The notes under the pieces: generated by a model
What the model saw: only the letters and a program-made list of their open reading frames with translations
Told to the model about the DNA's origin: nothing
Databases searched by the model: none
Part shown: piece by piece, positions 35,199-43,954 of the stretch
How positions within the stretch are numbered: position 1 is the stretch's first letter
How the letters are laid out: the number at the start of each line of letters is the position of its first letter
Position numbers and translations under genes: made by a program
Source: Persicimonas caeni
Lineage (GTDB): Bacteria > Myxococcota_A > Bradymonadia > Bradymonadales > Bradymonadaceae
Assembly: GCF_006517175.1 (NCBI RefSeq)
Contig: NZ_CP041186.1
Location: forward strand, 7,591,074-7,655,073
DNA length: 64,000 nt
Reading direction: 5' to 3'

Positions 35199-36257
35199 TC
35201 AAAGATTGAGGTCGATGCCTTCGCCGGCGTTGACCGAACCGATCTCCCAGGCCTCGAAGCCGCACTCGTTTGCCGCTTCGATGATTCCGTCTGCGTCGTC
35301 GACGATGACGGCGAGGCCGATCCCCATATTGAAGACGCGGTACATCTCGTCGGTCGCGACGCTTCCGTGTTTCTTCAGGAAATCGAAAATTGCCGGATTT
35401 TCCCAGCTCGATGCGTCGATCGTGGCGCCGAGTCCTTCCGGGAGCGCGCGCGGCAGATTTTCGTAGAACCCACCCCCCGTGATGTGCACCAGTCCGTGGA
35501 CATCGTGCGCATCGAGTAGATCCCGCACAAAACCTGCATAGATTCGCGTCGGCTCGAGCAAGACCTCGCCGAGAGTACGCTCGGAGGCGAGCTCCTCGTA
35601 GACCGCGTTCAGGTCGAGCTCATTGTCGCTGACGATCTTGCGCACCAAGCTAAACCCGTTGCTGTGCACCCCGCTCGAAGCGATGCCGATGATCGTATCG
35701 CCATCTTCGACCTGTTCGGGAGTAATCATCGCCCCACGCTCGACCGCGCCGACGCAAAAACCGGCGATGTCGTACTCGCCCTCATCATAAAACCCGGGCA
35801 TCTCGGCGGTCTCGCCGCCAATCAACGCACAGCCGCTCTGTTTGCAGCCTTCGGCGACACCGCGCACCACGTCCTCGGCCTGATCGGGGCGCAGTTTGCC
35901 GGTGGCGAAGTAGTCGAGGAAGAAGAGGGGGCGAGCGCCGGTGGTGATGACGTCGTTGACGCACATCGCCACGCAGTCGATGCCGATGGTGTCGTGGCGG
36001 TCGAGTTGGAAGGCGAGCTTGAGCTTGGTCCCCACTCCGTCGGTCCCGGAGACCAATACAGGGTCGGCCCCCTCGTCGCCGACCACGCCGGCTTCGCGCA
36101 GGCCGAACAGGCCACCGAAACCGCCAATGCCGGAGAGCACACCGGGGATACGGGTTTGTTCGACGACGGCGCCGAGGCGCGAGACGGTCTCTTCGGCGGC
36201 CTCGAGATTGACGCCGGCGTCTTTGTACGAGCTGGGCTTGTCGCTGGAATCACTCAT
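35199..36257 (-). CDS. purM: Phosphoribosylformylglycinamidine cyclo-ligase
   Basis: A 352-residue PurM, which closes the imidazole ring of AIR from FGAM with ATP in purine synthesis. Family blocks: SSYKDAGVNLEAAEE at the N-terminus, LVSGTDGVGTKLKLAF (about residues 68-83), GIDCVAMCVNDVITTGARPLFFLDYFA (about 91-117), GGETAEMPGFY (about 148) and GIASSGVHSNGFSLVR (about 190). The length is normal. No other pur gene is nearby. It diverges from the glycosyltransferase gene. Confidence 0.95.
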   Translation of the reverse strand: MSDSSDKPSSYKDAGVNLEAAEETVSRLGAVVEQTRIPGVLSGIGGFGGLFGLREAGVVGDEGADPVLVSGTDGVGTKLKLAFQLDRHDTIGIDCVAMCVNDVITTGARPLFFLDYFATGKLRPDQAEDVVRGVAEGCKQSGCALIGGETAEMPGFYDEGEYDIAGFCVGAVERGAMITPEQVEDGDTIIGIASSGVHSNGFSLVRKIVSDNELDLNAVYEELASERTLGEVLLEPTRIYAGFVRDLLDAHDVHGLVHITGGGFYENLPRALPEGLGATIDASSWENPAIFDFLKKHGSVATDEMYRVFNMGIGLAVIVDDADGIIEAANECGFEAWEIGSVNAGEGIDLNL

Positions 36258-36393
36258 GATTTGCTCGTGGGCGGATTAGGGGAGTAGAGCAGCCTTTGGA
36301 GTCGTTTGCGCTGCACGCACACGGCGCGTACTATGCCGCTCCGCAGCGAGTTTGCAAGCGCGATTCGTTCTCTCATTTTCGGGTTTGTACTGC

Positions 36394-37188
36394 ATGGCTT
36401 TCCATAGCAGCAAAGCGCACAAGTCGACGGCCGGTCGCGGTTGGGGCCGACGAGGGGGGGTGTGGTGGCCAAAAGACCATAATCCCCAGGTGCCCGAGAG
36501 CACCACAATCGACGTGCTCATTCCCGCGCTCAATGAAGAGAAAAGCATCGGCCACGTGCTCGACGCCATTCCCGACGGGTGGGTGCGACGGGTGGTCGTG
36601 GTCGATAACGGGAGCACTGATCAAACCGCGGTGGTAGCGCGCGAGCATGGCGCCGAGGTCGTCTTCGAGCAGCAGCGCGGCTACGGCGCGGCATGTCTGG
36701 CAGGGCTTCGCCACCTCGCGCACGACCCTCCCGATATCGTCACCTTCATGGACGCCGACTTCAGCGATCACCCTAACGAGCTCCCCCGCGTGGTCGAGCC
36801 GATCTTGAATGACGGTGTCGACCTGGTGATTGGAAGCCGCACCATCGGTCAAAACGAGCCGGGCGCGCTGTTGCCGCAGGCTGTCTTCGGCAACAAGCTC
36901 GCTTGCTTTCTCGTCGAGGTGCTCTACGGCTATCGGTTCACAGACCTCGGGCCATTTCGCGCCGTTCGCTGGTCGAGCCTCCAGCTGATCGGTATGGAGG
37001 ACGAAGACTTCGGCTGGACGGTCGAAATGCAGGTCAAAGCCGCCAAAATGCACCTGTCAGCCGTTGAGGTGCCGGTCAGCTATCGCAAACGCGTCGGCGT
37101 CTCCAAGATCACCGGCACCCTGAAGGGAACGGTGCTAGCCGGTCACAAAATCCTGTACACGATCTTCAAGGAGTATTTGGACCCGTGA
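36394..37188 (+). CDS. Family 2 glycosyltransferase (dolichol-phosphate mannosyltransferase-like)
   Basis: A 264-residue GT-A enzyme. The core starts at TIDVLIPALNEEKSIGHVL (about residue 37), with VVVVDNGSTDQT, the DXD-type FMDADFSDHP (about 119) and DLVIGSRTIGQNEPGALLP. The block FTDLGPFRAVRW and late KITGTLKGTVLAGHKIL fit the DPM1-like/UgpA-type GT2 subgroup. No membrane anchor is present. The start is uncertain: ATG 36394 gives a 35-residue basic leader unlike the family, while GTG 36460 or GTG 36490 would give a normal N-terminus. It overlaps the next gene by 4 nt. Confidence 0.82.
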   Translation: MAFHSSKAHKSTAGRGWGRRGGVWWPKDHNPQVPESTTIDVLIPALNEEKSIGHVLDAIPDGWVRRVVVVDNGSTDQTAVVAREHGAEVVFEQQRGYGAACLAGLRHLAHDPPDIVTFMDADFSDHPNELPRVVEPILNDGVDLVIGSRTIGQNEPGALLPQAVFGNKLACFLVEVLYGYRFTDLGPFRAVRWSSLQLIGMEDEDFGWTVEMQVKAAKMHLSAVEVPVSYRKRVGVSKITGTLKGTVLAGHKILYTIFKEYLDP

Positions 37189-37925
37189 GTGGCCAACTAC
37201 ATGCGGTCACGGTGGCTGTCTTTGCCAAAGCGCCGCGGCAGGGGCGGGTCAAGACGCGCTTGGCAGCCGACCTTGGCGACGAGCGCGCCGTAGCCGCTTA
37301 CGAGTGCTTCCTGGCGGATATCGCGTCGATGCTCTCGACCCTGGAGTCCGAATTGGGCTGCGCTGTGTCGACGGTTCTGGCGTATGCGGGAGAGCCCGAG
37401 CACGATGGGTTCGACGTCTTTCGAGACGCCGGCTTTGCGTTCATGGCGCAAGGTGAGGGCGATTTGGGGGCGCGGTTGACCCGGGTGACCAACGGTTGCT
37501 TCGAGCGCGGCGCCGAGCGCCTGCTCATCATCGGCACGGACAGCCCCACGCTGGGCCCGCAGCACTTCCGCCAAGCGTTGGACTGCTTGGAGCGCAGCGA
37601 TGTGGCGCTGGGTCCATCATTCGACGGCGGCTACTACCTGATTGGTCTGCGTGAAGCCCACACTGCGGTCTTCGAGCAAATTGACTGGAGCACCGGGCGC
37701 GTTTTCGGCCAGACGGTGCGTCGATGCCGGGAGTCTTCGCTCTTGTGTGAGGCGCTCGAATTCTGGTACGATGTCGACACGTTCGATGACCTGAAATTGC
37801 TCCAGACACACCTGTTCGACTACCTTCGTTATCGAAAACCGACAATCGCGAACAGAACAGCCGAGTTCATCGAGAAGCTCGTCAAAGAGGGCATTTTTCG
37901 CCGCCGTCCCGACAACCACGACTAG
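37185..37925 (+). CDS. TIGR04282/DUF2064 family glycosyltransferase
   Basis: A 246-residue GT-A-fold protein. VAVFAKAPRQGRVKTRLAAD (about residues 10-29) is the nucleotide-binding start, then ERLLIIGTDSPTLGPQHF (about 109-126) and GPSFDGGYYLIGLR (about 143-156), all characteristic of the family once named rSAM/selenodomain-associated transferase 1. The GTG start overlaps the GT2 stop. GT2 plus TIGR04282 pairs are frequent, suggesting one pathway that builds a small glycoconjugate; the product is unknown. Confidence 0.85.
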   Translation: MSGQLHAVTVAVFAKAPRQGRVKTRLAADLGDERAVAAYECFLADIASMLSTLESELGCAVSTVLAYAGEPEHDGFDVFRDAGFAFMAQGEGDLGARLTRVTNGCFERGAERLLIIGTDSPTLGPQHFRQALDCLERSDVALGPSFDGGYYLIGLREAHTAVFEQIDWSTGRVFGQTVRRCRESSLLCEALEFWYDVDTFDDLKLLQTHLFDYLRYRKPTIANRTAEFIEKLVKEGIFRRRPDNHD

Positions 37926-37989
37926 AGGCGGGGCCTGACGGCGCCGGGTCACGCGCCAGATTTCGCACCACACGATGTGAGGAGTTCTT

Positions 37990-38658
37990 TTGGCCAAGCA
38001 AGCGAAAGCAAAACAATCGAGCGACAAGGGCGTCAAGCAGTGCCCGGCGGGCACCGTCCTGTTTCGCGAAGGCGAGCAGGGCAACAAGATGTACGTCATC
38101 AAGTCGGGACGCGTGCGCCTGTCCAAAAAGGTGCAAGACACCTCGATCGTCCTCGAAGACCTCGGGGCCGGCTCGTTTTGTGGTGAGCTGTCGATGGTCA
38201 ACGACCAGCCGCGTCCGGTGACCGCGACGGTCATCAAGAATGCCGCGGTCATCCAAATCGACGCCAGTCAGTTCGAGAATATGCTGCGGAGCAATTCGGA
38301 CATCGCCGTCCGGATGATGAAACGCATGACCGAGCGACTGACGCGCGCACAGTACCGCCTGTCGAATTTCTCGTTGCGCACCACCAAGGCGCGACTGATG
38401 CACCAGCTTCGCTACGAGGTGCTTACGCAGTCCGAGAACGGCTCGTTGCATGCGTCGGTGGCGATTCCCGACAATATCGCCGATGTACTCGGCCTGGAGG
38501 TCGGTGAGCTCAAGCGTCTGCTGACCAGCCTGGTCAAAGACGATCTGATCACCATCAATCAGCAGGGTCAGTTCCAGATCATCGACCCGCAGGCTTACGA
38601 TCGCTACCTGCGCTTCCTCGAACTCCATGATCGCTTCGAGTTCGCCGACCCGTCGTGA
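37990..38658 (+). CDS. CRP/FNR-type regulator with cyclic-nucleotide-binding domain
   Basis: A 222-residue protein. The cNMP-binding beta roll (about residues 16-125) has AGTVLFREGEQGNKMYVIKSG and GAGSFCGELSMVNDQPRPVTA, close to the phosphate-binding cassette FGE-(L/I)-x-L...RxAT/S. A dimerisation helix follows and then a C-terminal winged helix: HASVAIPDNIADVLGLEVGELKRLLTSLV and LITINQQGQFQIIDP. The start is TTG at 37990, with GAGGAG 5 nt upstream. It lies 64 nt after the glycosyltransferase and overlaps folC by 4 nt. The ligand (cAMP, cGMP or none) is not evident. Confidence 0.88.
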   Translation: MAKQAKAKQSSDKGVKQCPAGTVLFREGEQGNKMYVIKSGRVRLSKKVQDTSIVLEDLGAGSFCGELSMVNDQPRPVTATVIKNAAVIQIDASQFENMLRSNSDIAVRMMKRMTERLTRAQYRLSNFSLRTTKARLMHQLRYEVLTQSENGSLHASVAIPDNIADVLGLEVGELKRLLTSLVKDDLITINQQGQFQIIDPQAYDRYLRFLELHDRFEFADPS

Positions 38659-39968
38659 GTAAGCCCGACAATTCGGCCGCTTCCTCCCAGTGGCAGGCGT
38701 TCATCGAACGCCTGTACCGGCAGAGCGAGTTCGCCATCAAGCTCGGACTCGAGTCGATCGACTCGGCCCTCGAGAGGGAAGGCCGACCAGAAGGCGCTTA
38801 TCGCGTGATTCTGGTCGGCGGCACCAACGGCAAAGGGGAGACGTCCTCGTTTCTGTCGTCCATCTTGACCGCCCACGGATTCTCCGTCGGGCTATTTACC
38901 AGTCCGCACATTCTCGACTTTCGCGAGCGTTTTCGAGTCGATGGCCAGTTGATGAGCCGCGCCTCTGTGCTCGAGTTGGGCCAACGCGTCATTGCCGAGT
39001 ACGGCGAGCCGGACGGCCCGGGGCCCCAGTTGACGTTTTTCGAACTGGCGACTCTTATGGCGGCCGTCGGTTTTGCCGATGTCGGTGTCGACGTTGCCGT
39101 CTTCGAAGTGGGTCTCGGCGGCCGACTCGACGCGACCAATGCGCTACCTGCCGAGCTCAGCGTGATCACCTCGGTTGCGCTGGACCATAAACAATACTTA
39201 GGCGACACGCTCGAGCTGGTGGCCACCGAGAAAGCCGGCATCTTTCGGCCCGAGCGTCCGGCGGTCGTCGGCCGCCAGGCACATCGCGAAGCTGAGAGGA
39301 CACTCCGCGCGCTCGCGCCCGAGGGGACGTGCTTCTTCGGCGATGACTTCGGCGTCGATGACGAGGGCGCTGTCGTACTCGAACCCCAGGGGTTGCGCTT
39401 CGATTGGACGCAGGGCCTGCCGCCCACGCGACAGTGGAATGCCGCGTGCGCCGTCCAAGCTGCGAGCTGCTTTCTAGGCGACGAACTCGATCCCGAGGCG
39501 CTCTCGCGCGGCCTCAATAGTGCTCGTTGGCCAGGCCGCCTCGACTTTCGCTCGCTCGGCGCCCACGACTATCTCTTCGACGCCGCCCACAATCCCGACG
39601 GGGCGCAGGCTCTCTTCGACTACATCGACTCGGCAGGTGTCGAGGTCGGCGCGGTCGTCTGCTCGGCCATGTCCGATAAAGATCTCGCCGGCATTTTCAC
39701 CCACCTTCCCGACGATCTACCCGTCTTTGCGGCTGTGCTCGATTCGCCACGCGGTGCAACCTCCGAGCAGTTGCGTGCATCTCTACAGAGTAAGCAGCTT
39801 GCTGCAGTCGGGTCGACCGACAGGATGCTCGCCCAGGCTCGGAACATAGTAGATAGGTCCGAGGGTAGGGCACATATCCTGGTGTTCGGCTCGATTTATC
39901 TGCTCGGCGAGTGCTTCGAGACGCTTGGCATCGAGGCGAATTCGCTGGTCACGTACCTCGGCTCATAG
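38655..39968 (+). CDS. folC: Folylpolyglutamate/dihydrofolate synthase
   Basis: A 437-residue Mur-ligase-fold enzyme adding glutamate to folates and, in bifunctional types, to dihydropteroate. The ATP-loop is VGGTNGKGETSSF (about residues 54-66), followed by LFTSPHILDFRERFRVDG (about 79-96), VFEVGLGGRLDATN (about 150-163) and the C-terminal YLFDAAHNPDGAQAL (about 307-321), all FolC signatures. The GTG start overlaps the CRP-like gene. The length is usual. Whether it is bifunctional is not decidable without folP context, which is absent here. Confidence 0.93.
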   Translation: MSKPDNSAASSQWQAFIERLYRQSEFAIKLGLESIDSALEREGRPEGAYRVILVGGTNGKGETSSFLSSILTAHGFSVGLFTSPHILDFRERFRVDGQLMSRASVLELGQRVIAEYGEPDGPGPQLTFFELATLMAAVGFADVGVDVAVFEVGLGGRLDATNALPAELSVITSVALDHKQYLGDTLELVATEKAGIFRPERPAVVGRQAHREAERTLRALAPEGTCFFGDDFGVDDEGAVVLEPQGLRFDWTQGLPPTRQWNAACAVQAASCFLGDELDPEALSRGLNSARWPGRLDFRSLGAHDYLFDAAHNPDGAQALFDYIDSAGVEVGAVVCSAMSDKDLAGIFTHLPDDLPVFAAVLDSPRGATSEQLRASLQSKQLAAVGSTDRMLAQARNIVDRSEGRAHILVFGSIYLLGECFETLGIEANSLVTYLGS

Positions 39969-40088
39969 GAAGCAGACCTAATTGGTCTGTTCCCTCGCAG
40001 GACGGGCTGGCCCCAATCGTTGCACCAGTCGATCTGGTGCTTACGTTGCCAAACGATATAGCCAAATTTCCGAACCGAGGAGTACGCA

Positions 40089-40310
40089 ATGGCGGAAGAA
40101 GAAGAGGAAGAATTCGGCAGCCCGGAGGCGACGGATTTCCACGGGCGCAAGCGCGAACTGCTCAAGCATGGTCTCGAAAAGGGCGAGCTTAGCTGGACAG
40201 AAATCCAGAAGGCGCTGCCTCGGGAGCACCTGACGGACACGGAACTCGAAGTGCTCCTGTTCACGTGCAAGAATATGGGGATCGACGTCACCGGCGATCG
40301 CCCTCGATAA
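40089..40310 (+). CDS. Stand-alone sigma-70 region 1.1-like protein (73 aa)
   Basis: A 73-residue acidic protein. A run of Glu near the N-terminus is followed by a single domain, KRELLKHGLEKGELSWTEIQ (about residues 20-39), then KALPREHLTDTELEVLL and NMGIDV. This matches sigma-70 region 1.1 (LI..G...GYLTY.EI...LP.....PE.IE.L...L..MGI.V). In primary sigma factors that domain blocks premature DNA binding; here no other sigma region follows. AGGAGT lies 8 nt before the ATG. It stands alone 120 nt after folC and before a bidirectional terminator. A role as sigma or RNA polymerase modulator is inference. Confidence 0.7.
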   Translation: MAEEEEEEFGSPEATDFHGRKRELLKHGLEKGELSWTEIQKALPREHLTDTELEVLLFTCKNMGIDVTGDRPR

Positions 40311-40330
40311 GCAGGGACGCGGCGAAAACG

Positions 40331-40378
40331 TAAAAGAGTAAAAGAGTAAAAGAGTAAAAGAGTAAAAGAGTAAAAGAG
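40331..40378. repeat. Six tandem TAAAAGAG octamers
   Basis: Six perfect copies of TAAAAGAG stand between the stop of the 73-residue protein and the terminator at 40412. A similar purine-rich tandem repeat (15-mer, three copies) lies at 51221-51265 in the same type of position. Confidence 0.9.
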
Positions 40379-40411
40379 CGAAAAAGCGAAGGGACGAAGC
40401 GCAAGAAAACG

Positions 40412-40449
40412 AAAGAGCCCCACTCTCGCGATGAGAGTGGGGCTCTTTT
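40412..40449. terminator. Bidirectional terminator between convergent genes
   Basis: AAAGAGCCCCACTCTC pairs perfectly with GAGAGTGGGGCTCTTT around GCGAT. T-rich on both exits (CTTTT rightward, TTTCG leftward). It separates the 73-residue protein gene from the convergent lipoprotein gene. Confidence 0.85.
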
Positions 40450-40464
40450 GTGCGTCAGGACAGC

Positions 40465-42435
40465 TTAGAAGCTGGAGCGCTCGCCCCAGAAGTTGCCGTC
40501 GACTTCAGCGGTGTAGCTGTCGCTGAACTTGATACGGACTGCCCACTTGCACTGCATTTCGGCAGGCTCTTCCTGGCCGAAGTGCTGGATGTAGGGAAGC
40601 GGCTTGCCTTCCCATTCGGCCGGGTAGACCTCGGGCTGGCTGATCGTGCAGTGCTCGCCGTCGGGCGTGCCCAGCAAGAAGACCTCGCTGCCGTCGGCCA
40701 CCAGGTTGTTGGCGGCGTAGTCGCGAAGCTGGTCGCTGGCCTGAGCCAGAAGGCTGTCACACAGGTTCTCGACGATCTGGTAGGTGCTTTCGCCCGGGTC
40801 GGCGACCTGGTCGGCGACCGAAGCGCAGCTGATCATCTCCTGAAGTGCCAGCTCGAGGCTATCACACGGCTGGTTGTCGGCGCTTCCGCACTGCGAGCCG
40901 AAGATCTCGGGCAGCACGACCTTCTCGATGATGGCGATGAGCAGTGCGCCGTAGTTGAGCGAGAGGCTGTGCTGGTTGATCTGCAGCTTGTCAGCGCCGA
41001 ACACGGCACCGTCGAAGGTGCCCTCGACCGGGGCGTCGTTGTCGGTCATGTCGAGTTGACGTGCGCCGAAGCGACGCTGGGCGCAAGCGTCCTGGTCGGT
41101 GGCGTTCTCGCAGCCACGACTCCAGTAGAAGATGAAATCGTTCCAGGTCTGCTCGCCGGCGCCGGCCGGCAGGATGCCGACGACTTCACCGGTGTTGGGA
41201 TCGATGGAGACCTGCGGAGCATCGTTGATGCGAATGACACCTTCGACCTTAAACTCACGAAGCGTGCGGTAGATGTCGCCAGTGATGTTCACTGCGTTGC
41301 GCACCCAGTCCGGCGCGTCGTTCTGGATCCAGTTGTCGGCGATGGAGTTGATGGCATCGCGAACCAGGCCGTTGCCGATGCTCGAGCCCAAGAAGCTCTC
41401 GATGGAATCTTTGAGATCGCCGTCGGGCAGGAAGTCGACCAGGAGTTGGACGATACCGGGGCTGCCGGCCGGGCAGTCGGCGGTGCCGCTGTCGGGGCAG
41501 CCGACCACGAAGCTACCGGGATCGGTGGCCAGGCGGCCGATAAGCTCGACGACGGTGCGCACGTTGTCGGGCAGGGCGCCGGTCAGGTCGAACTGATGGG
41601 TGACGGCGTACTCGCCGGTGATGGTCGGGATGTGGTCGACCAAGGTGACCAACACGTCGACGGGCTGGCCGTTGGTGATCTCGGGGTTGTTGTCGGCGCA
41701 ACCGTAGGCAACCTCGACCTCGTTGTTGTCGAGCGATTTCGCCCAAGCTGCGACCGTATACGAGTCACCGTTGGGGCGGTCGGGGAAGACGACCGTCGGC
41801 ATGTTGCCGGCGGCATCGACCAGGCCCTGCTTCTCGACGACTGCGGTTTGGTTCGGGTTGGCGGCAAGCTCATCGCAGGTCACGTCGGGCTGGAACAGGC
41901 GCACCGTGATCGGCTTGATCTGGGCGCTGCCATTGTGCTCGAAGGAGACGCGGTAGCTCGCCGAGCCCTTGGTGGAGACGCCGACGACCCATTTGATGGG
42001 CTCGATGGCGTCTTGGCTGGTGGTCGCCACCAATTCACCGGTGCCAACCACGTTGCCTGCGCTAAGCGTGGTCTTGGCGATACCGTTCGAGTCGGTATAG
42101 GCGCTCGAAGCACCGATGCTGATCTCGGTGCCGTCGAAGGTTCCCTCGAAGCTAATGAGGGCGTTTTCGACAGGTTGGCCATCTTCGTCGACCAGCTTCG
42201 CCTGAATCTCGCGCTCGTTGAGCGTTGTCAGGTCGACGACGCAGTTGGTCTGGCCCTCATTGCAGTCGGGGCCGACGTGCAACAGCTCGCCGGTGTCGGG
42301 CGGCTCGATGGGATCATCGATCCGGTTGTTGTCATTTACGTTGTTAGCCTGCGCCGGGTCGTCGGTGCAGCTTACTGCGCCAAGCGCCAGCAAGCTCACC
42401 ATGAGCGCGGCCAATATTCGTCGTGCCATAAACAT
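40465..42435 (-). CDS. Large lipoprotein with an Ig-like domain, unknown function
   Basis: A 656-residue lipoprotein; the signal peptide ends in AVSC (Cys23). An Asn/Asp-rich spacer leads into a Big-1/invasin-type Ig-like domain (about residues 65-145: VDEDGQPVENALISFEG, TDSNGIAKTTLSAGNVVGT). A second beta-rich part (about 150-260) and a helical domain (about 275-420) follow, then a C-terminal region with paired cysteines (SQCGSADNQPCD, ISCASVAD, EHCTISQ). AAGGAG lies 6 nt before the ATG. No enzymatic signature is visible; outer-surface location is expected. I do not recognise the C-terminal two thirds. Confidence 0.72.
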   Translation of the reverse strand: MFMARRILAALMVSLLALGAVSCTDDPAQANNVNDNNRIDDPIEPPDTGELLHVGPDCNEGQTNCVVDLTTLNEREIQAKLVDEDGQPVENALISFEGTFDGTEISIGASSAYTDSNGIAKTTLSAGNVVGTGELVATTSQDAIEPIKWVVGVSTKGSASYRVSFEHNGSAQIKPITVRLFQPDVTCDELAANPNQTAVVEKQGLVDAAGNMPTVVFPDRPNGDSYTVAAWAKSLDNNEVEVAYGCADNNPEITNGQPVDVLVTLVDHIPTITGEYAVTHQFDLTGALPDNVRTVVELIGRLATDPGSFVVGCPDSGTADCPAGSPGIVQLLVDFLPDGDLKDSIESFLGSSIGNGLVRDAINSIADNWIQNDAPDWVRNAVNITGDIYRTLREFKVEGVIRINDAPQVSIDPNTGEVVGILPAGAGEQTWNDFIFYWSRGCENATDQDACAQRRFGARQLDMTDNDAPVEGTFDGAVFGADKLQINQHSLSLNYGALLIAIIEKVVLPEIFGSQCGSADNQPCDSLELALQEMISCASVADQVADPGESTYQIVENLCDSLLAQASDQLRDYAANNLVADGSEVFLLGTPDGEHCTISQPEVYPAEWEGKPLPYIQHFGQEEPAEMQCKWAVRIKFSDSYTAEVDGNFWGERSSF

Positions 42436-42608
42436 TCAGGACTCCTTGAGCCTTCTTTTCTTGTCTGAGCAAAAAACTCGCCGAACGAGAATTTCAGAAA
42501 ATTTTTCGCGTATACGGGTGAAGACGCCTTATACTATGCGAAACACCGGGGTGATTTCAAAACCTTTGTCAGGAATCTGGTGGGAAATATGCCAGAGATT
42601 GCAGTTTC

Positions 42609-42636
42609 TTGACACCCCCGACTGCCATGCTAGCAT
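42609..42636 (+). promoter_or_regulatory. Probable sigma-70 promoter of the CpoB-like/LysM pair
   Basis: TTGACA (42609-42614), a 16-nt spacer and TAGCAT (42631-42636). The gene start is about 139 nt downstream, giving a long leader. Confidence 0.5.
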
Positions 42637-42774
42637 CGCTGGAGTGAAGTAGATCACTATTGATGCGACAAACCAGGTAAGTTTGGAGGTCGGTTGGGCC
42701 CGTGCCCGAACGCCTCGACATGCCGCGCTGATGTGCGGTGCATACTGGAGACGTCGCAACCCGAGGAGGGCTGG

Positions 42775-43938
42775 TTGAAGTTGAAGTATCCGCAGATGCT
42801 CCTGGCAAAGCCGCTGAAGGCTTTGCTGGTGCCTACCATCTTCGGCCTGTCCATCGGGTCCGGATGCGCGCACCAGCAGGCAGCCGACAAGCCGCAAGTG
42901 CAAGTCCAGCAGCAAGAGACGATCGCGCAGCTCCAATCGCGCCTCGAAGAGGTCGAACGGACCAACGGCCGACTCAACGTGCGCATTGAAGAGCTCGAAG
43001 ATCAGCTCTTCTTGCTACAGGACATGACCGAGTCGAACCGCATCGCGTTGCAGCGGCGCGGCTACATGCAGCGTGGCACCTATATCAACCGAAACGCGCG
43101 TGCGCAGGCCCCGCAGCCGGCCCCGGAGTCGTATTACGGCGCCGGCAACCCCTATGGCGCCCAGCAGGCTCAGCCCCAGGCGAACCAACGCCCGGCGCCC
43201 GCGCCCAAGCGGCGCAAGGTGACGCGCATCCCGCTTTCTCGCCAACAGAGTGGGGCGTACGGCGCCCAACAGGCCCAGCCTCGACAGGCCCAACCTCAGC
43301 AGGCTCCCGCCGAAAGCGCGCCGGTCGCGCAGGCTGACTCCGGAGCGGAGGAAGAGGAAGTCGTCATCACCGAGGACGAGTATCGCAAGTTCTTCGGCGA
43401 GCCGCCCGCGCGAAAATCCAAAAAGTCGAGCTCGTCGAGCAGCCGTTCGTCGGGCAAAAGGGCGCAGCCGCCGGTGACCGACGAGAAGCTGGCGACCAGT
43501 GACGAAAAGGCCGACGAGGCCAAGCCGCGTGAAAAGGCGCAGCCGACGCGAAAGAGTGGCGTCAAGCCGCTCGACCTGTATAAAACGGCGTTGGCTGACT
43601 ATCGGGGCGGCAACTACGCCGACGCGCTCGAAGGGTTCCGCGCCTTTTTGCAGGCCGGTCCCAACTCCAACTACCTGGACAACGCGTTGTACTGGGTCGG
43701 CGAGTGCCACTACGGCTTGGGCGAGTACGAGAAGGCGACCAGTTATTTCCAGCGGGTGCTCCGTGAGCAGCCGGACGGAAACAAGGTGCCCGACGCCATG
43801 CTCAAGATGTCGCTCGCGTACGAGCGACTGGGCAAACCTGATCAGACGCGCGCGCTGCTCGAAAAATTGACCAACCGGTACCCGACCACCAACGCCGGCC
43901 GGCTGGGAGCTCAAAAGCTCTCGGAGCTTGGAAACTGA
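42775..43938 (+). CDS. CpoB/YbgF-like TPR lipoprotein
   Basis: A 387-residue predicted lipoprotein. The TTG start at 42775 has GAGGAGG 5 nt upstream and leads to a signal peptide ending in IGSGC (Cys30). A coiled coil (about residues 43-85, ETIAQLQSRLEEVERTNGRL) is followed by a Gln/Pro/Ala-rich disordered region (about 110-245) and C-terminal TPR repeats (about 265-385: LYKTALADYRGGNYADALEG, LYWVGECHYGLGEYEKATSY). Coiled coil plus TPR is the YbgF/CpoB design, which coordinates outer-membrane constriction with peptidoglycan synthesis. No tol-pal genes are adjacent. 16 nt precede the LysM gene. Confidence 0.75.
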   Translation: MKLKYPQMLLAKPLKALLVPTIFGLSIGSGCAHQQAADKPQVQVQQQETIAQLQSRLEEVERTNGRLNVRIEELEDQLFLLQDMTESNRIALQRRGYMQRGTYINRNARAQAPQPAPESYYGAGNPYGAQQAQPQANQRPAPAPKRRKVTRIPLSRQQSGAYGAQQAQPRQAQPQQAPAESAPVAQADSGAEEEEVVITEDEYRKFFGEPPARKSKKSSSSSSRSSGKRAQPPVTDEKLATSDEKADEAKPREKAQPTRKSGVKPLDLYKTALADYRGGNYADALEGFRAFLQAGPNSNYLDNALYWVGECHYGLGEYEKATSYFQRVLREQPDGNKVPDAMLKMSLAYERLGKPDQTRALLEKLTNRYPTTNAGRLGAQKLSELGN

Positions 43939-43954
43939 CGAAGGAATCAGTCTT

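Noticed and set aside
40331-40378. Possible CRISPR array
   Set aside because: Units of 8 bp are directly adjacent with no spacers, and no cas gene is present. The same holds for 51221-51265.
40450-42468. A 672-residue plus-strand open frame over the lipoprotein gene
   Set aside because: The minus strand has a lipobox, a good Shine-Dalgarno and Ig-like motifs; the plus frame has low-complexity Val/Leu/Asp sequence without motif.
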